From Rhodocyclaceae bacterium (lineage in GTDB: Bacteria > Pseudomonadota > Gammaproteobacteria > Burkholderiales > Rhodocyclaceae), in NCBI GenBank assembly GCA_026646875.1, contig JAPKHL010000003.1, positions 1-62,925 on the forward strand: a stretch of 62,925 bases of DNA. Direction: 5' to 3'. The notes under the pieces were generated by a model, which was not told the DNA's origin, did no database searches, and was given only the letters and a program-made list of their open reading frames with translations. The position numbers and the translations under genes were made by a program. This document shows, one piece after another, positions 36,707-44,470 of this stretch. Every line of letters starts with the position of its first letter. Position 1 is the stretch's first letter.

Positions 36707-37643
36707 CCGCTTCCCTCTGGAATTGATTCACGCCATCGCCTGCGCGGGGTGAAAGATCGGGCGCCCGCCAGGCCAGCAGGGCGACCGGATTTTGAATGTC
36801 CCGGCCGAGACGCACGACGGCTTCGCGCGCGAAGGCGCTGCCATCCTGCAACCGGACTTCCGCCAGGATGCTGAAAACGTTGCTCTCTCCGCCCGCGAAT
36901 GCCTGCGCTGGCGGGAAGGGCAGCCGGGTTTGCCCGGGCGGTGTCGCCTCGCGCTGTGCGAGATAGGCATCCACCTGGACCGGATCGGTTCCCGGCAGCG
37001 CCAGCAGCACGCCGCGCGGCGCCACGGTGCTGTCGATGCCGCTCTGCCCGGAATAAACCGTGATCAGGTCGGCAACCCGGCGGTACAGCGCTTCCGACAT
37101 GCCGAGCACCTGCCGCAATTCCCCGGTTAGCTGGAAGCGGGCGTTGGCCGGACCATGCATCAAGCCGGCAGCGGCGTACTCAGGGGCCTCCGCGCCATTG
37201 GGCCGGCGCAGCATGTCCTCGTCGCGCCAGTCGACGATGGCGTCGACCAGCCGGGCGGCCTCCGGGTCGCCGAGCCCGGCGTGGCGGAAGAGGTGCCTGA
37301 GCAGGTCGTCGCTGGCCGAATTGATGTCGATTTTGCCAGATTCGTCGCGAATCGTGATCCGGATCGTTTCTCCCTGGTATTCCCAGGCGTGGGCACGGCC
37401 GTCACCCTTCCAGCGGTTGGGGTCGGTGGAGGGCACGGCCAGGGCATGGATGGCGCGGTGGATGCCGGCATCGGCGAGGGCTTGCGCCCGAGCCGCGCCG
37501 ACCAGGTTTGACGTCAGCTGGATGTTGGCGCGCGTGCTGAAGACGAAGCTGTTGGCGATGATCGCCAGCAGCGACAGGATCCAGAGTACCAGGATCAGCG
37601 CCAGCCCGTGGCTGCGGCGCGGCGGTGGCGTGCGCGCGTTCAT
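36696..37643 (-). CDS. gspK: Type II secretion minor pseudopilin GspK
   Basis: Tip pseudopilin of 315 residues. The prepilin leader MNARTPPPRRSHG is cleaved before LALILVLWILSLL. The usual Glu at +5 is absent, as is normal for GspK. A large inserted alpha domain (about 100-220) has SGKIDINSASDDLLRHLF and AIVDWRDEDMLR. It caps the pseudopilus with GspI and GspJ. The start at 37643 overlaps the gspJ stop; an ATG at 37658 would lengthen the leader by five residues. Confidence 0.93.
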   Translation of the reverse strand: MNARTPPPRRSHGLALILVLWILSLLAIIANSFVFSTRANIQLTSNLVGAARAQALADAGIHRAIHALAVPSTDPNRWKGDGRAHAWEYQGETIRITIRDESGKIDINSASDDLLRHLFRHAGLGDPEAARLVDAIVDWRDEDMLRRPNGAEAPEYAAAGLMHGPANARFQLTGELRQVLGMSEALYRRVADLITVYSGQSGIDSTVAPRGVLLALPGTDPVQVDAYLAQREATPPGQTRLPFPPAQAFAGGESNVFSILAEVRLQDGSAFAREAVVRLGRDIQNPVALLAWRAPDLSPRAGDGVNQFQREADGK

Positions 37644-38347
37644 GTTCCGGGCCGGCAACGCTTGTAGAAGTCATCCCAGACACAGCCGCCTTCCTGGGCG
37701 GTCATCGGTACGATGAAGAGGTCGGGCCAGGCCGGGTCGGTGTCGATTTCGATCCGCACCATTTTCGGCAAGCGCTTCGCGTTCAGCCATTCACCGCTCC
37801 AGCGCGACGGTGCGACGGGGACCTTGTCGAGCGCTGATGGCTCCGGTCCGTAGTACGAGAAGCGGATTCCGCGCGCCTGCTCGACGATCACATGCGCCTC
37901 GCCCGCCGCGGCGGGGGGGAAACCGGCCGCCTCGCGATCCAGGGGGGCGTTGCGGAAAACCAGTTGCTGCACACCTTCGTTGCTTTCCACGGTCTCGACC
38001 GCGAGCGTGACCTGCTGCAAACCACCGCCGCCGAGATGGGCGGGCAGTTCGGTGACGAAATCGAGGCGCTGCGGCTGGCCGGCGAAGGCCAGGGTTTTCT
38101 CCGGAAGCTTTTTCCAGGCGAAGGGATAGGCCCGGGTGAGGGTGTTGTCCAGGAAACGGCGGGCAGTCTGCATCCGGGAGACTTCCTCGATGCGCTGTTC
38201 GGCGGCGTCCCAGCTGCGCTGGCTGGTGCGGAAGACTGCGAACAGGAGGGTCAGGATGAAGCCCAGGAGGGTAATCGCGATCAGCAGTTCAAGCAGCGAG
38301 AAGCCGCGTGCGCGCCCGTCTGCGCGCCGGTCGGTGCGCAGGCTCAT
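37640..38347 (-). CDS. gspJ: Type II secretion minor pseudopilin GspJ
   Basis: Minor pseudopilin of 235 residues. The leader MSLRTDRRADGRARG is followed by the type IV pilin-like FSLLELLIAITLLGF with Glu at +5. The soluble domain contains RRFLDNTLTRAYPF and LPKMVRIEID, as in GspJ. Two cysteines near the C-terminus (GGCVWDDFYKRCRPG) may pair. The start is coupled to the gspI stop. It forms the pseudopilus tip with GspI and GspK. Confidence 0.93.
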   Translation of the reverse strand: MSLRTDRRADGRARGFSLLELLIAITLLGFILTLLFAVFRTSQRSWDAAEQRIEEVSRMQTARRFLDNTLTRAYPFAWKKLPEKTLAFAGQPQRLDFVTELPAHLGGGGLQQVTLAVETVESNEGVQQLVFRNAPLDREAAGFPPAAAGEAHVIVEQARGIRFSYYGPEPSALDKVPVAPSRWSGEWLNAKRLPKMVRIEIDTDPAWPDLFIVPMTAQEGGCVWDDFYKRCRPGT

Positions 38348-38784
38348 GGCGTTTTCGCGAAGGTGCGGGCGCTGTGCAGCGTCAGTGACCGCAGGGCGGG
38401 ACCGTCCTGCCATTCGACGGTGACCGCGATGCCCATCAGCGTCATCGGCATCAGTGCCTGCTGTGTCGTCGAGGGGAGGGGTTGTGCGGCGCTGGCCGCT
38501 TCCAGCGGCTGCATCGTCAGGCGCCACTGGAAGATGTCGGCGAAGGTGCCGCTGCGTTCGCCGGCCTGCGGTGCGCTCTCCGCACCGGCCAGCGCCAGTT
38601 GCGCCTCGGCAAGGGCGATCGCGCGCGCATGCTGTGACGAGACCTCGACATTGCGCAGGCCGCCGGAAAAGATCTGCATCAGGACGCCGGTCGACATGGC
38701 CAGGATCGAGAAGGCGACGAGCACCTCCAGCAGGGAGAATCCGCGCTGGAGGCCGGCTTGCCGCGCGATCCGGGGGTGCTTCAT
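38344..38784 (-). CDS. gspI: Type II secretion minor pseudopilin GspI
   Basis: Minor pseudopilin of 146 residues, slightly longer than the usual 120-130. The leader MKHPRIARQAGLQRG is followed by FSLLEVLVAFSILAMS with Glu at +5. The helix continues into ARAIALAEAQLALAG, a GspI hallmark. It starts by ATGA overlap with gspH and is translated with it. Confidence 0.92.
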   Translation of the reverse strand: MKHPRIARQAGLQRGFSLLEVLVAFSILAMSTGVLMQIFSGGLRNVEVSSQHARAIALAEAQLALAGAESAPQAGERSGTFADIFQWRLTMQPLEAASAAQPLPSTTQQALMPMTLMGIAVTVEWQDGPALRSLTLHSARTFAKTP

Positions 38785-39221
38785 GGCGTGACGGACACCT
38801 TGCCGGTCAGCCAGTCCACCTCCAGCGCCTGCCGGGTTTCTCCGAGGGACAGGGTGATGCGGCCACCGGTCGAAGTGCCATCCGGGAAAAAACGGATGTT
38901 GCCGACCTGGTTGTCCAGTTGCTCGGAACGCGCGGTCACCAGTGCGACCTCGATCCGTTCGGGCAGGGCATGGACGCGGCCGTCACCGCTGACGGCGAAG
39001 CGGCGCTGGCCGACGTCCAGCGTGAGCACCGCTTCCTGGCGGCGGGTGATGGCTTCGCCGCGCGCCTTGCGCAAGCCGGCGGCAAGCTGCCGGGTGGCGC
39101 CTTTCAGCTCCAGGCTGGCGGCCCCCGAACCGATCATCGGTGCCGCCAGCCCGTAGGCCAGGCCCATCAGGAAGAGAACGACAAGAATTTCAAGCAGCGT
39201 GAAGCCGCGACTTACTCCCAA
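38781..39221 (-). CDS. gspH: Type II secretion pseudopilin GspH
   Basis: Pseudopilin of 146 residues with a very short leader (MGVSRG) before FTLLEILVVLFLMGLAYGL. The start is TTG at 39221, inside the end of gspG. The ARGEAITRRQEAVLTLDV segment and RFFPDGTSTGGRITL match GspH. It links the GspG shaft and the tip complex. Confidence 0.92.
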   Translation of the reverse strand: MGVSRGFTLLEILVVLFLMGLAYGLAAPMIGSGAASLELKGATRQLAAGLRKARGEAITRRQEAVLTLDVGQRRFAVSGDGRVHALPERIEVALVTARSEQLDNQVGNIRFFPDGTSTGGRITLSLGETRQALEVDWLTGKVSVTP

Positions 39222-39649
39222 CTGGCGACGTCCCGGTTTTCTCCCTCGCCACCGGGCTTGCCGTCGGCACCGTAGGACAGGATGTCGTAGGCACGGCCCT
39301 GTTCGCCCGGCGAGGTGTAAACGTACGGATTGCCCCAGGGATCCTTCGGCAGCGTGCTTTTCTTCAGGTAGGGACCCTTCCAGGAGTTGACGCCGGCCGG
39401 CGCCTTGACCAGGGCATCAAGACCTTCCTGGGTTGTCGGGTAGCGCCCGTTGTCGAGCTTGTAGCCGTCCAGGACGCTGTCGAACAGGCTGATCTGCTGC
39501 TTTGCCGTATCGGTCTTGGCGCCGCCGAGGTACTTCATCACTTGCGGTCCGGCCAGGCTGGCGATCAGGCCCAGGATGACCAGCACGACCAGCAGTTCGA
39601 TCAGGGTCATGCCGCGTTGCGGGAGAGTGCGTTTGTTGTGCATAGCCAT
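39212..39649 (-). CDS. gspG: Type II secretion major pseudopilin GspG
   Basis: Major pseudopilin of 145 residues, typical length. The leader to G13 is cleaved before MTLIELLVVLVILGLIASLAG with Glu at +5. The C-terminal domain has YKLDNGRYPTTQEGLDALV, DPWGNPY and DILSYGADGKPGGEG, the calcium-binding loop of GspG. ATG at 39649 is preferred for GGAG upstream; 39643 would shorten the leader by two residues. It builds the pseudopilus shaft. Confidence 0.95.
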   Translation of the reverse strand: MAMHNKRTLPQRGMTLIELLVVLVILGLIASLAGPQVMKYLGGAKTDTAKQQISLFDSVLDGYKLDNGRYPTTQEGLDALVKAPAGVNSWKGPYLKKSTLPKDPWGNPYVYTSPGEQGRAYDILSYGADGKPGGEGENRDVASWE

Positions 39650-39675
39650 GAATCTCCGAAAAAATAGGTAACGCA

Positions 39676-40905
39676 TCAGGCCACCAAACTGTTGACCTTG
39701 AGAATCGCCAGCAGGATGGACATGATGATGCCGCCGATGACCAGGCCGAGCCCCAGGATCATGACCGGTTCGAGCAGGGCCAGCATGCGCTTCACGGCCA
39801 TCTGCACTTCCCGGTCGTAGACGTCGGCGACCCGGTTCAGCATTTCCCCCAGGCTTCCCGTCTCCTCGCCGACCATCACCATATGGACAGCGAGCGAAGG
39901 GAAGATTCCCTGTTCCATCAGGGGCTTGCCCAGGCCTCGCCCCTCCTTGAGCTTGTCGCGGACGGCTTCGAGCCCGCCCGCGATGACCATGTTGTTGACG
40001 GTGTCCTTGACGATCCCCATCGCCGGCAGCAACGAGACGCCATTGTTGAGCAGGGTGCTCAGTGTGCGCGCCAGGCGGGCGACCTCGATCTTGGTGATCA
40101 GATCGCCGGCCAACGGCAGTTTCAGCATTTTACGATCCCAGCGCAAACGCCGCTCGGGGTGGCCGGTGACCCAGCGGACGTAGCGGAAAGCCAGAAAGAC
40201 AGCCACGAACAGGGTCCACCAGTAGGCGCGCAGCCAGTCGCCGGCACTCACCACGATCTGGGTCGGCAGTGGCAGGGCCTTTCCCGATTCCTGGAACATC
40301 TGCGAGAACTGCGGGACCACCAGCGTCAGCAGCAGCATGATCGAAACCACCGAGACGAGCACCAGGATCGTCGGGTAGATCAGCGCGGACTTCACGGTTT
40401 CCTTCAGTTCCTTGGCGCGCTCCATGAATTCCGAGATCCGCGCGAGTACGCTGCCGAGCGAGCCGCCGGCCTCGCCGGCGCGGATCATGCTGATATAGAA
40501 GCGACCGAAGACGGCGTGGTGACTCTCCATCGCCGCCGAGAGCGCCGCGCCGCCGCGCACGTCGTCGCGGATCCGGGTCAGCATGTCGCGCACCGGCTCG
40601 CTGCCGGCCATGCCGAGCAGCAGATCCAGCGAGCGGTCGAGGGACAGTCCCGAGCGCAGCAGGGTGGCCAGCTCGCGCGTGAGGTTGCCGAGCTCTTCCT
40701 GAGAAACCTTCTTCCTGCCGAACAGCGGTGTACCCGACAGCAGGCCGCCGGACGCGGTGCCATCCGCCATGCCGGCCTCGACGCGAATCGGGATGTAGCC
40801 CATCGATTGCAGGCGCTCGACCGCGCTGGCCTGGTCGCGCGCCTCGATTTCGCCCGCCTCGACGTTGCCGGCGCTGCTGGCTGCCTTGTACTGGAACAGC
40901 GGCAC
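39676..40905 (-). CDS. gspF: Type II secretion platform protein GspF
   Basis: Polytopic inner-membrane protein of 409 residues with the usual two T2SSF domains (about 70-195 and 275-397; ELATLLRSGLSLDRSLDLL, RTLSTLLNNGVSLLPAM). Three membrane helices lie at about 170-200, 225-245 and 380-400. The start is GTG at 40905, one base before the gspE stop. It anchors GspE and the growing pseudopilus. Confidence 0.96.
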   Translation of the reverse strand: MPLFQYKAASSAGNVEAGEIEARDQASAVERLQSMGYIPIRVEAGMADGTASGGLLSGTPLFGRKKVSQEELGNLTRELATLLRSGLSLDRSLDLLLGMAGSEPVRDMLTRIRDDVRGGAALSAAMESHHAVFGRFYISMIRAGEAGGSLGSVLARISEFMERAKELKETVKSALIYPTILVLVSVVSIMLLLTLVVPQFSQMFQESGKALPLPTQIVVSAGDWLRAYWWTLFVAVFLAFRYVRWVTGHPERRLRWDRKMLKLPLAGDLITKIEVARLARTLSTLLNNGVSLLPAMGIVKDTVNNMVIAGGLEAVRDKLKEGRGLGKPLMEQGIFPSLAVHMVMVGEETGSLGEMLNRVADVYDREVQMAVKRMLALLEPVMILGLGLVIGGIIMSILLAILKVNSLVA

Positions 40906-40906
40906 C

Positions 40907-42595
40907 TTATACCTCTCTGGTCACGCGCAGTACTTCCTCGATCGTCGTCACGCCCGCCACCACCTTGCGCAGACCGTGCTCGTACATCGTCAGCATGCCT
41001 TCGCCGACAGCGGCCTGCTGGATTTCCCCGGAACTGGCGTGCCGCATCACCAGGGCACGGATGGTATCGGTCATCGGCATGATCTCCATGATGCTGACCC
41101 GGCCGCTGAATCCGGTGCCCGCACAGTCGGGGCAGCCGACCGGGCGGTAGAGTGTTACCTCCGGCGAGGCGCAAAAGCGCGTCAGGGAAAACTCCGCCAC
41201 GACTTCCGGCAACGCGCGATAGGGCTCGCGGCACTTGCCGCACAGGGTGCGCACCAGCCGCTGGGCCTGGATACCGATGACCGTCGAGGTCAACAGATAG
41301 TCCTCCATGCCCATGTCGAGCAGGCGGTTGATGGTGCTTGCCGCATCGTTGGTATGCAGGGTGGAGAGCACCAGGTGACCGGTCAGCGCCGACTGCACGG
41401 CAATCTCCGCTGTTTCGATGTCGCGGATCTCGCCGATCATGATCACGTCCGGATCCTGCCGGACGATCGAGCGGAGAGCATTGGCGAAGGTCAGTCCGAT
41501 CTGCGGCTTGACCTGGATCTGATTGACCCCCTCCAGCTGGTATTCGACGGGATCCTCGACGGTCAGGATCTTCTTGTCCGGGGTATTCAGTTCGCTGAGC
41601 GCCGTGTAGAGCGAGGTGGTCTTGCCGCTGCCGGTCGGGCCGGTGACCAGCAGGATGCCGTGCGGTCGCAGCAGCAACTCGCGGAAGTTCTTCTGCAGGT
41701 CCGGATCGAAACCGAGCGCGGTGAAATCGAGCGGGACGCCGCCCTTGTCGAGAATCCGCATGACCACGCTCTCGCCGTGCATCGTCGGCACCGTGGACAC
41801 CCGCAGGTCGATTTCCTTGCCGGAGATCCGCAGCTTGATGCGGCCATCCTGCGGCAGACGGCGCTCGGCGATGTCCAGGTTGGCCATGATCTTCACGCGC
41901 GAAATGATCGCCGCGGTCAGCTTGCGCGGTGGCGATTCCTGCTCGTGGATCACGCCATCGATGCGGTAGCGGACGAACAGGCGGTTTTCGAAGGGTTCGA
42001 TATGGATATCCGACGCCCGGGTCTCCAGCGCTCGGCGCATGATCAGGCCAACCAGCCGGATCACCGGGGCCTCGCTGGCCAGATCCTTCAGGTGCTGGAT
42101 GTCGTCCCCGAAATCGTCGCCCTCCACGGTGGCGATGTCGTCGACGATCTGCCCCATCGCCGATTTGCCGGTGCCATACAGGCGCTCGAAGGCGGTCTCG
42201 AACTCATCCCTCGCCGCGACCAGCGGCACGATCTGCCGATCGGTCAGCACGCGGAAAGCCTCGAGCGTATAGCGATCGGTCGGGTCGACCATGGCCAGGC
42301 GCACCGTCTCCGTGTCCTCATGGACGGGCAGTGCCTGCGCCTCCTTCAGGAAGCGCGTGGACACGCGCTCCTCCAGCACGGGAATCTCAGGGTAACCGGC
42401 TGCATCAATGGTGGCCAGACCGAGTTGAATGGCCAGGGTCCGCGCCACGTCCTGGTGAGTGATCGCCCCCAGGCTGTGCAGGATCTCCCCGATCCGGCGC
42501 TGGCCATCTTCGCCGCCCAGGCGCAGGGCGCGCTGCAGCATCTCCTGATCAATCCTGCCGCTGTCGATCAGGATCTCGCCAAAAAGCTTGCCCAA
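40907..42595 (-). CDS. gspE: Type II secretion ATPase GspE
   Basis: Cytoplasmic hexameric ATPase of 562 residues that powers the T2SS. An N-terminal T2SSE_N domain (about 1-150) binds GspL. The ATPase core has Walker A GPTGSGKTTSLY (about 317), Asp box TVEDPVEYQLEG, Walker B MIGEIRDIETAEIA and His box LVLSTLHTNDAA. The zinc-binding tetracysteine is CGKC ... CPDC (about 450-487). The start codon is TTG at 42595 with GAAGG about nine bases upstream. It heads the eleven-gene operon that ends with gspD. Confidence 0.96.
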   Translation of the reverse strand: MGKLFGEILIDSGRIDQEMLQRALRLGGEDGQRRIGEILHSLGAITHQDVARTLAIQLGLATIDAAGYPEIPVLEERVSTRFLKEAQALPVHEDTETVRLAMVDPTDRYTLEAFRVLTDRQIVPLVAARDEFETAFERLYGTGKSAMGQIVDDIATVEGDDFGDDIQHLKDLASEAPVIRLVGLIMRRALETRASDIHIEPFENRLFVRYRIDGVIHEQESPPRKLTAAIISRVKIMANLDIAERRLPQDGRIKLRISGKEIDLRVSTVPTMHGESVVMRILDKGGVPLDFTALGFDPDLQKNFRELLLRPHGILLVTGPTGSGKTTSLYTALSELNTPDKKILTVEDPVEYQLEGVNQIQVKPQIGLTFANALRSIVRQDPDVIMIGEIRDIETAEIAVQSALTGHLVLSTLHTNDAASTINRLLDMGMEDYLLTSTVIGIQAQRLVRTLCGKCREPYRALPEVVAEFSLTRFCASPEVTLYRPVGCPDCAGTGFSGRVSIMEIMPMTDTIRALVMRHASSGEIQQAAVGEGMLTMYEHGLRKVVAGVTTIEEVLRVTREV

Positions 42596-42623
42596 GTTAG
42601 TGCCTTCGTGCCGGGTGGATGGG

Positions 42624-42661
42624 GCCGACCATTATAGCCGCGCATGGGCAAAATGGTCGGC
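42624..42661. promoter_or_regulatory. gspE promoter -10 inside a 10-bp inverted repeat
   Basis: GCCGACCATT (42624-42633) and AATGGTCGGC (42652-42661) are perfect inverted copies 18 bases apart. On the minus strand a TATAAT box lies at 42636-42631, within the repeat, about 36 bases before the gspE TTG. Half-sites about 28 bp centre to centre on either side of a -10 box are a plausible operator for the T2SS operon. No classical -35 hexamer is visible, so activation or repression at this site would matter. Confidence 0.5.
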
Positions 42662-42753
42662 GGGGGGCGACGGAATGCGCAGCCGCCGGGGTTGCGCAAG
42701 CATCGTGGGGAACTGAAATAATCTGCATGTAATCAATGCCGAAGACACTGAGC

Positions 42754-42800
42754 TTGTGCCAGAATGATTACCCGGTGGAATAAATGACAAACAATGACAA
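42754..42800 (+). promoter_or_regulatory. Candidate promoter and AATGACAA repeats before the Rep_3-like gene
   Basis: TTGTGC (42754-42759), 17 bases and GGAATA (42777-42782) make a weak promoter. Directly after it the 8-mer AATGACAA occurs twice, at 42783-42790 and 42793-42800, exactly ten bases apart (one helical turn). The second is part of AACAATGACAA (42790-42800), which recurs inverted at 43784-43794. Short direct repeats spaced by a turn are typical initiator or repressor binding sites. Confidence 0.4.
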
Positions 42801-42850
42801 ACCGGCGCTGCCGAAAGACGGGCGCCTTAATCCCGGGGGTTGGGCGGGTG

Positions 42851-43747
42851 ATGACCGATAGGACGATGAACGCACGGAACGCGGCGCGGATGACCGATGG
42901 GGCGAGCGGCGAGGCGGCTTGCCCTGCTCCGTCGCCGGCGGCGGGTGGGGCTGCGGTGCATTTCGGAATGGTCCAGGTTGCCGGTCGGACCGGGCGGCTC
43001 ACCAATCTGCAGCGCCGGATCGGCAATCTGCTCCTGCAGCGCGCCTACGATGGTCTGTTGCTGCACGAAGCACACACGCTGCGCTTGGCGGAGCTGGCGG
43101 AATGCGCCGGTGTGGGCGTGCATGAACAGGGTGCGATTCGCGCCGCACTCAGACAGCTGCGCAGCATTGCCATCGAATGGAGTGTCCCAGGCGCCGATGG
43201 GCGTGAGCGGTGGGGAATCAGTTCGATGCTCGCCGAGGTGCAGGTCGACGGCGAGGACATTGTTTACAGCTATCCGCCGATTCTGCGCTCGTTGCTCTGC
43301 AATCCCGAGTTTTTCGCCAAGATCGACCTGCGCGTGCAAAAACGCTTCTCCTCCAATTACGCGCTCAACCTCTATGAGAGCTGCCAGCCCTTCCGTGCCG
43401 CCGGAAGCACCGGCTTCCTGCCGGTGGAAGCCTGGAAGCGTCTTATCGGCGTGGAAGAGGGGGGGGCGTACGCCGAGTTCAAGAATCTCAACCGCAAGAT
43501 CATCAAGCCATCGCTGGAGGAAATCAACGCGGTTTCCAGTGATCGATTCAGCGTCCGTTACCGCAAGGAGGGGCGACGTGTGGTTGCGCTCTGCTTCGAC
43601 ATATACAAGAATGATTCTCGTTGCACGGAGCTTTCGGAGGATGGCTCTGTGATCGGTGCTGTTCTCGATGAGAAAAATGAATCGGGAGCAACCCTGACAC
43701 CCCCTTGCGAGCAAGAAAATACCGGGGCTGCGGGCGGGTTGTTGTGA
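42851..43747 (+). CDS. Orphan Rep_3-type replication-initiator-like protein
   Basis: Protein of 298 residues, or 317 if the ATG at 42794 is used; neither start has a strong ribosome site. 42851 is preferred because it leaves the repeats upstream. After a low-complexity Ala-rich stretch come two winged-helix-like parts: LTNLQRRIGNLLLQRAYDGLL ... LAELAECAG, and RFSSNYALNLYESCQPF ... AWKRLIGVE ... FKNLNRKIIKPSLEEINAVS ... GRRVVALCFDI. The second matches the Rep_3/RepB initiator signature of iteron plasmids. No par, mob or other plasmid genes are near. It may be a domesticated initiator now used as a DNA-binding regulator. Confidence 0.75.
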   Translation: MTDRTMNARNAARMTDGASGEAACPAPSPAAGGAAVHFGMVQVAGRTGRLTNLQRRIGNLLLQRAYDGLLLHEAHTLRLAELAECAGVGVHEQGAIRAALRQLRSIAIEWSVPGADGRERWGISSMLAEVQVDGEDIVYSYPPILRSLLCNPEFFAKIDLRVQKRFSSNYALNLYESCQPFRAAGSTGFLPVEAWKRLIGVEEGGAYAEFKNLNRKIIKPSLEEINAVSSDRFSVRYRKEGRRVVALCFDIYKNDSRCTELSEDGSVIGAVLDEKNESGATLTPPCEQENTGAAGGLL

Positions 43748-43783
43748 AATTGCAACACCCGGGCGGTTTGTGTCGCAAAGCGA

Positions 43784-43822
43784 ATTGTCATTGTTGACGG
43801 TCTAGGGGGGCTGCTATAGGAT
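43784..43822 (+). promoter_or_regulatory. Lipoprotein-gene promoter overlapped by inverted AACAATGACAA copy
   Basis: TTGACG (43793-43798) with TATAGG (43815-43820, spacing 16) or TAGGAT (43817-43822, spacing 18) is a good sigma-70-type promoter. The 11-mer TTGTCATTGTT (43784-43794), the reverse complement of the element at 42790-42800, overlaps its -35 box. A protein bound there would compete with RNA polymerase. Confidence 0.5.
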
Positions 43823-43900
43823 CAACACACATAGGTGTAAGCGGTCACTGGAATGGTCACCGTACAAGGCGGCCGTTGTAGTGCAGTGGTCGAGGGAAAG

Positions 43901-44317
43901 ATGATCAAACGAATTATTTGTAGCGCCGCAGCATTTGGATTGGTTGCATGTGCCCAAAATCCGGTGGTTGAACGGCCCTCCTCGGTTGACAGGGAGGAAG
44001 TCGTGGCTAAAATGGCGGCCAACCGGTGGGATCTGATGATCCAGGGCAAGATTGATGAGGTTTATCAGGACTATGTCAGCCCGGCCACGAAGGCTTTGCT
44101 GTCACGCGATGCGTATCGCGGTGGCATCAAGCCCGGTCTCTGGAAGAGTGCAAGGGTCGATAAGGTGACCTGCGCCTCCGAGGAGGTATGCTCGGTGGAT
44201 GTGATCGTGCGCTACGCCTACAAAGGCAAGGGAGGTGTGGCAATCGAGAATGACGCGGTGGTGCCCGAAACCTGGCGCCTGCTGGATGGGCGTTGGTGGT
44301 TCGTGCCGCGTCAGTAA
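43901..44317 (+). CDS. Small lipoprotein of unknown function
   Basis: Predicted outer-membrane or periplasmic lipoprotein of 138 residues. The signal peptide MIKRIICSAAAFGLVAC ends in a lipobox with Cys at about residue 17. The mature part has an NTF2-like or DUF4440-like feel (RWDLMIQGKIDEVYQDYVSPATKALLS ... TWRLLDGRWWFVP), but I do not assign a family. Two further cysteines (TCASEEVC) may pair. It lies 154 bases before the secreted protein at 44471 and after the Rep_3-like gene; a functional link is suggested by proximity only. Confidence 0.8.
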   Translation: MIKRIICSAAAFGLVACAQNPVVERPSSVDREEVVAKMAANRWDLMIQGKIDEVYQDYVSPATKALLSRDAYRGGIKPGLWKSARVDKVTCASEEVCSVDVIVRYAYKGKGGVAIENDAVVPETWRLLDGRWWFVPRQ

Positions 44318-44470
44318 ATTCTTCCTGTTCGTTGGGGAGGGTGTGGCAATAGTCTGAGAGACTTGTTTCAAGGATCAGGCCCGGTTTATTCCGGCTGGGG
44401 CTGCCGAGATTGGTAGCTGTAATGATGTAGTTTGTGGTTAATCTAATAATCGTAACAAGGAGCTTAAGCG

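Noticed and set aside
42600-43900. Plasmid or chromosomal replication origin at the Rep_3-like gene
   Set aside because: Only two short AATGACAA repeats and one distant inverted copy are present, without an AT-rich unwinding region, DnaA boxes or partition genes. The neighbours are ordinary chromosomal envelope genes.
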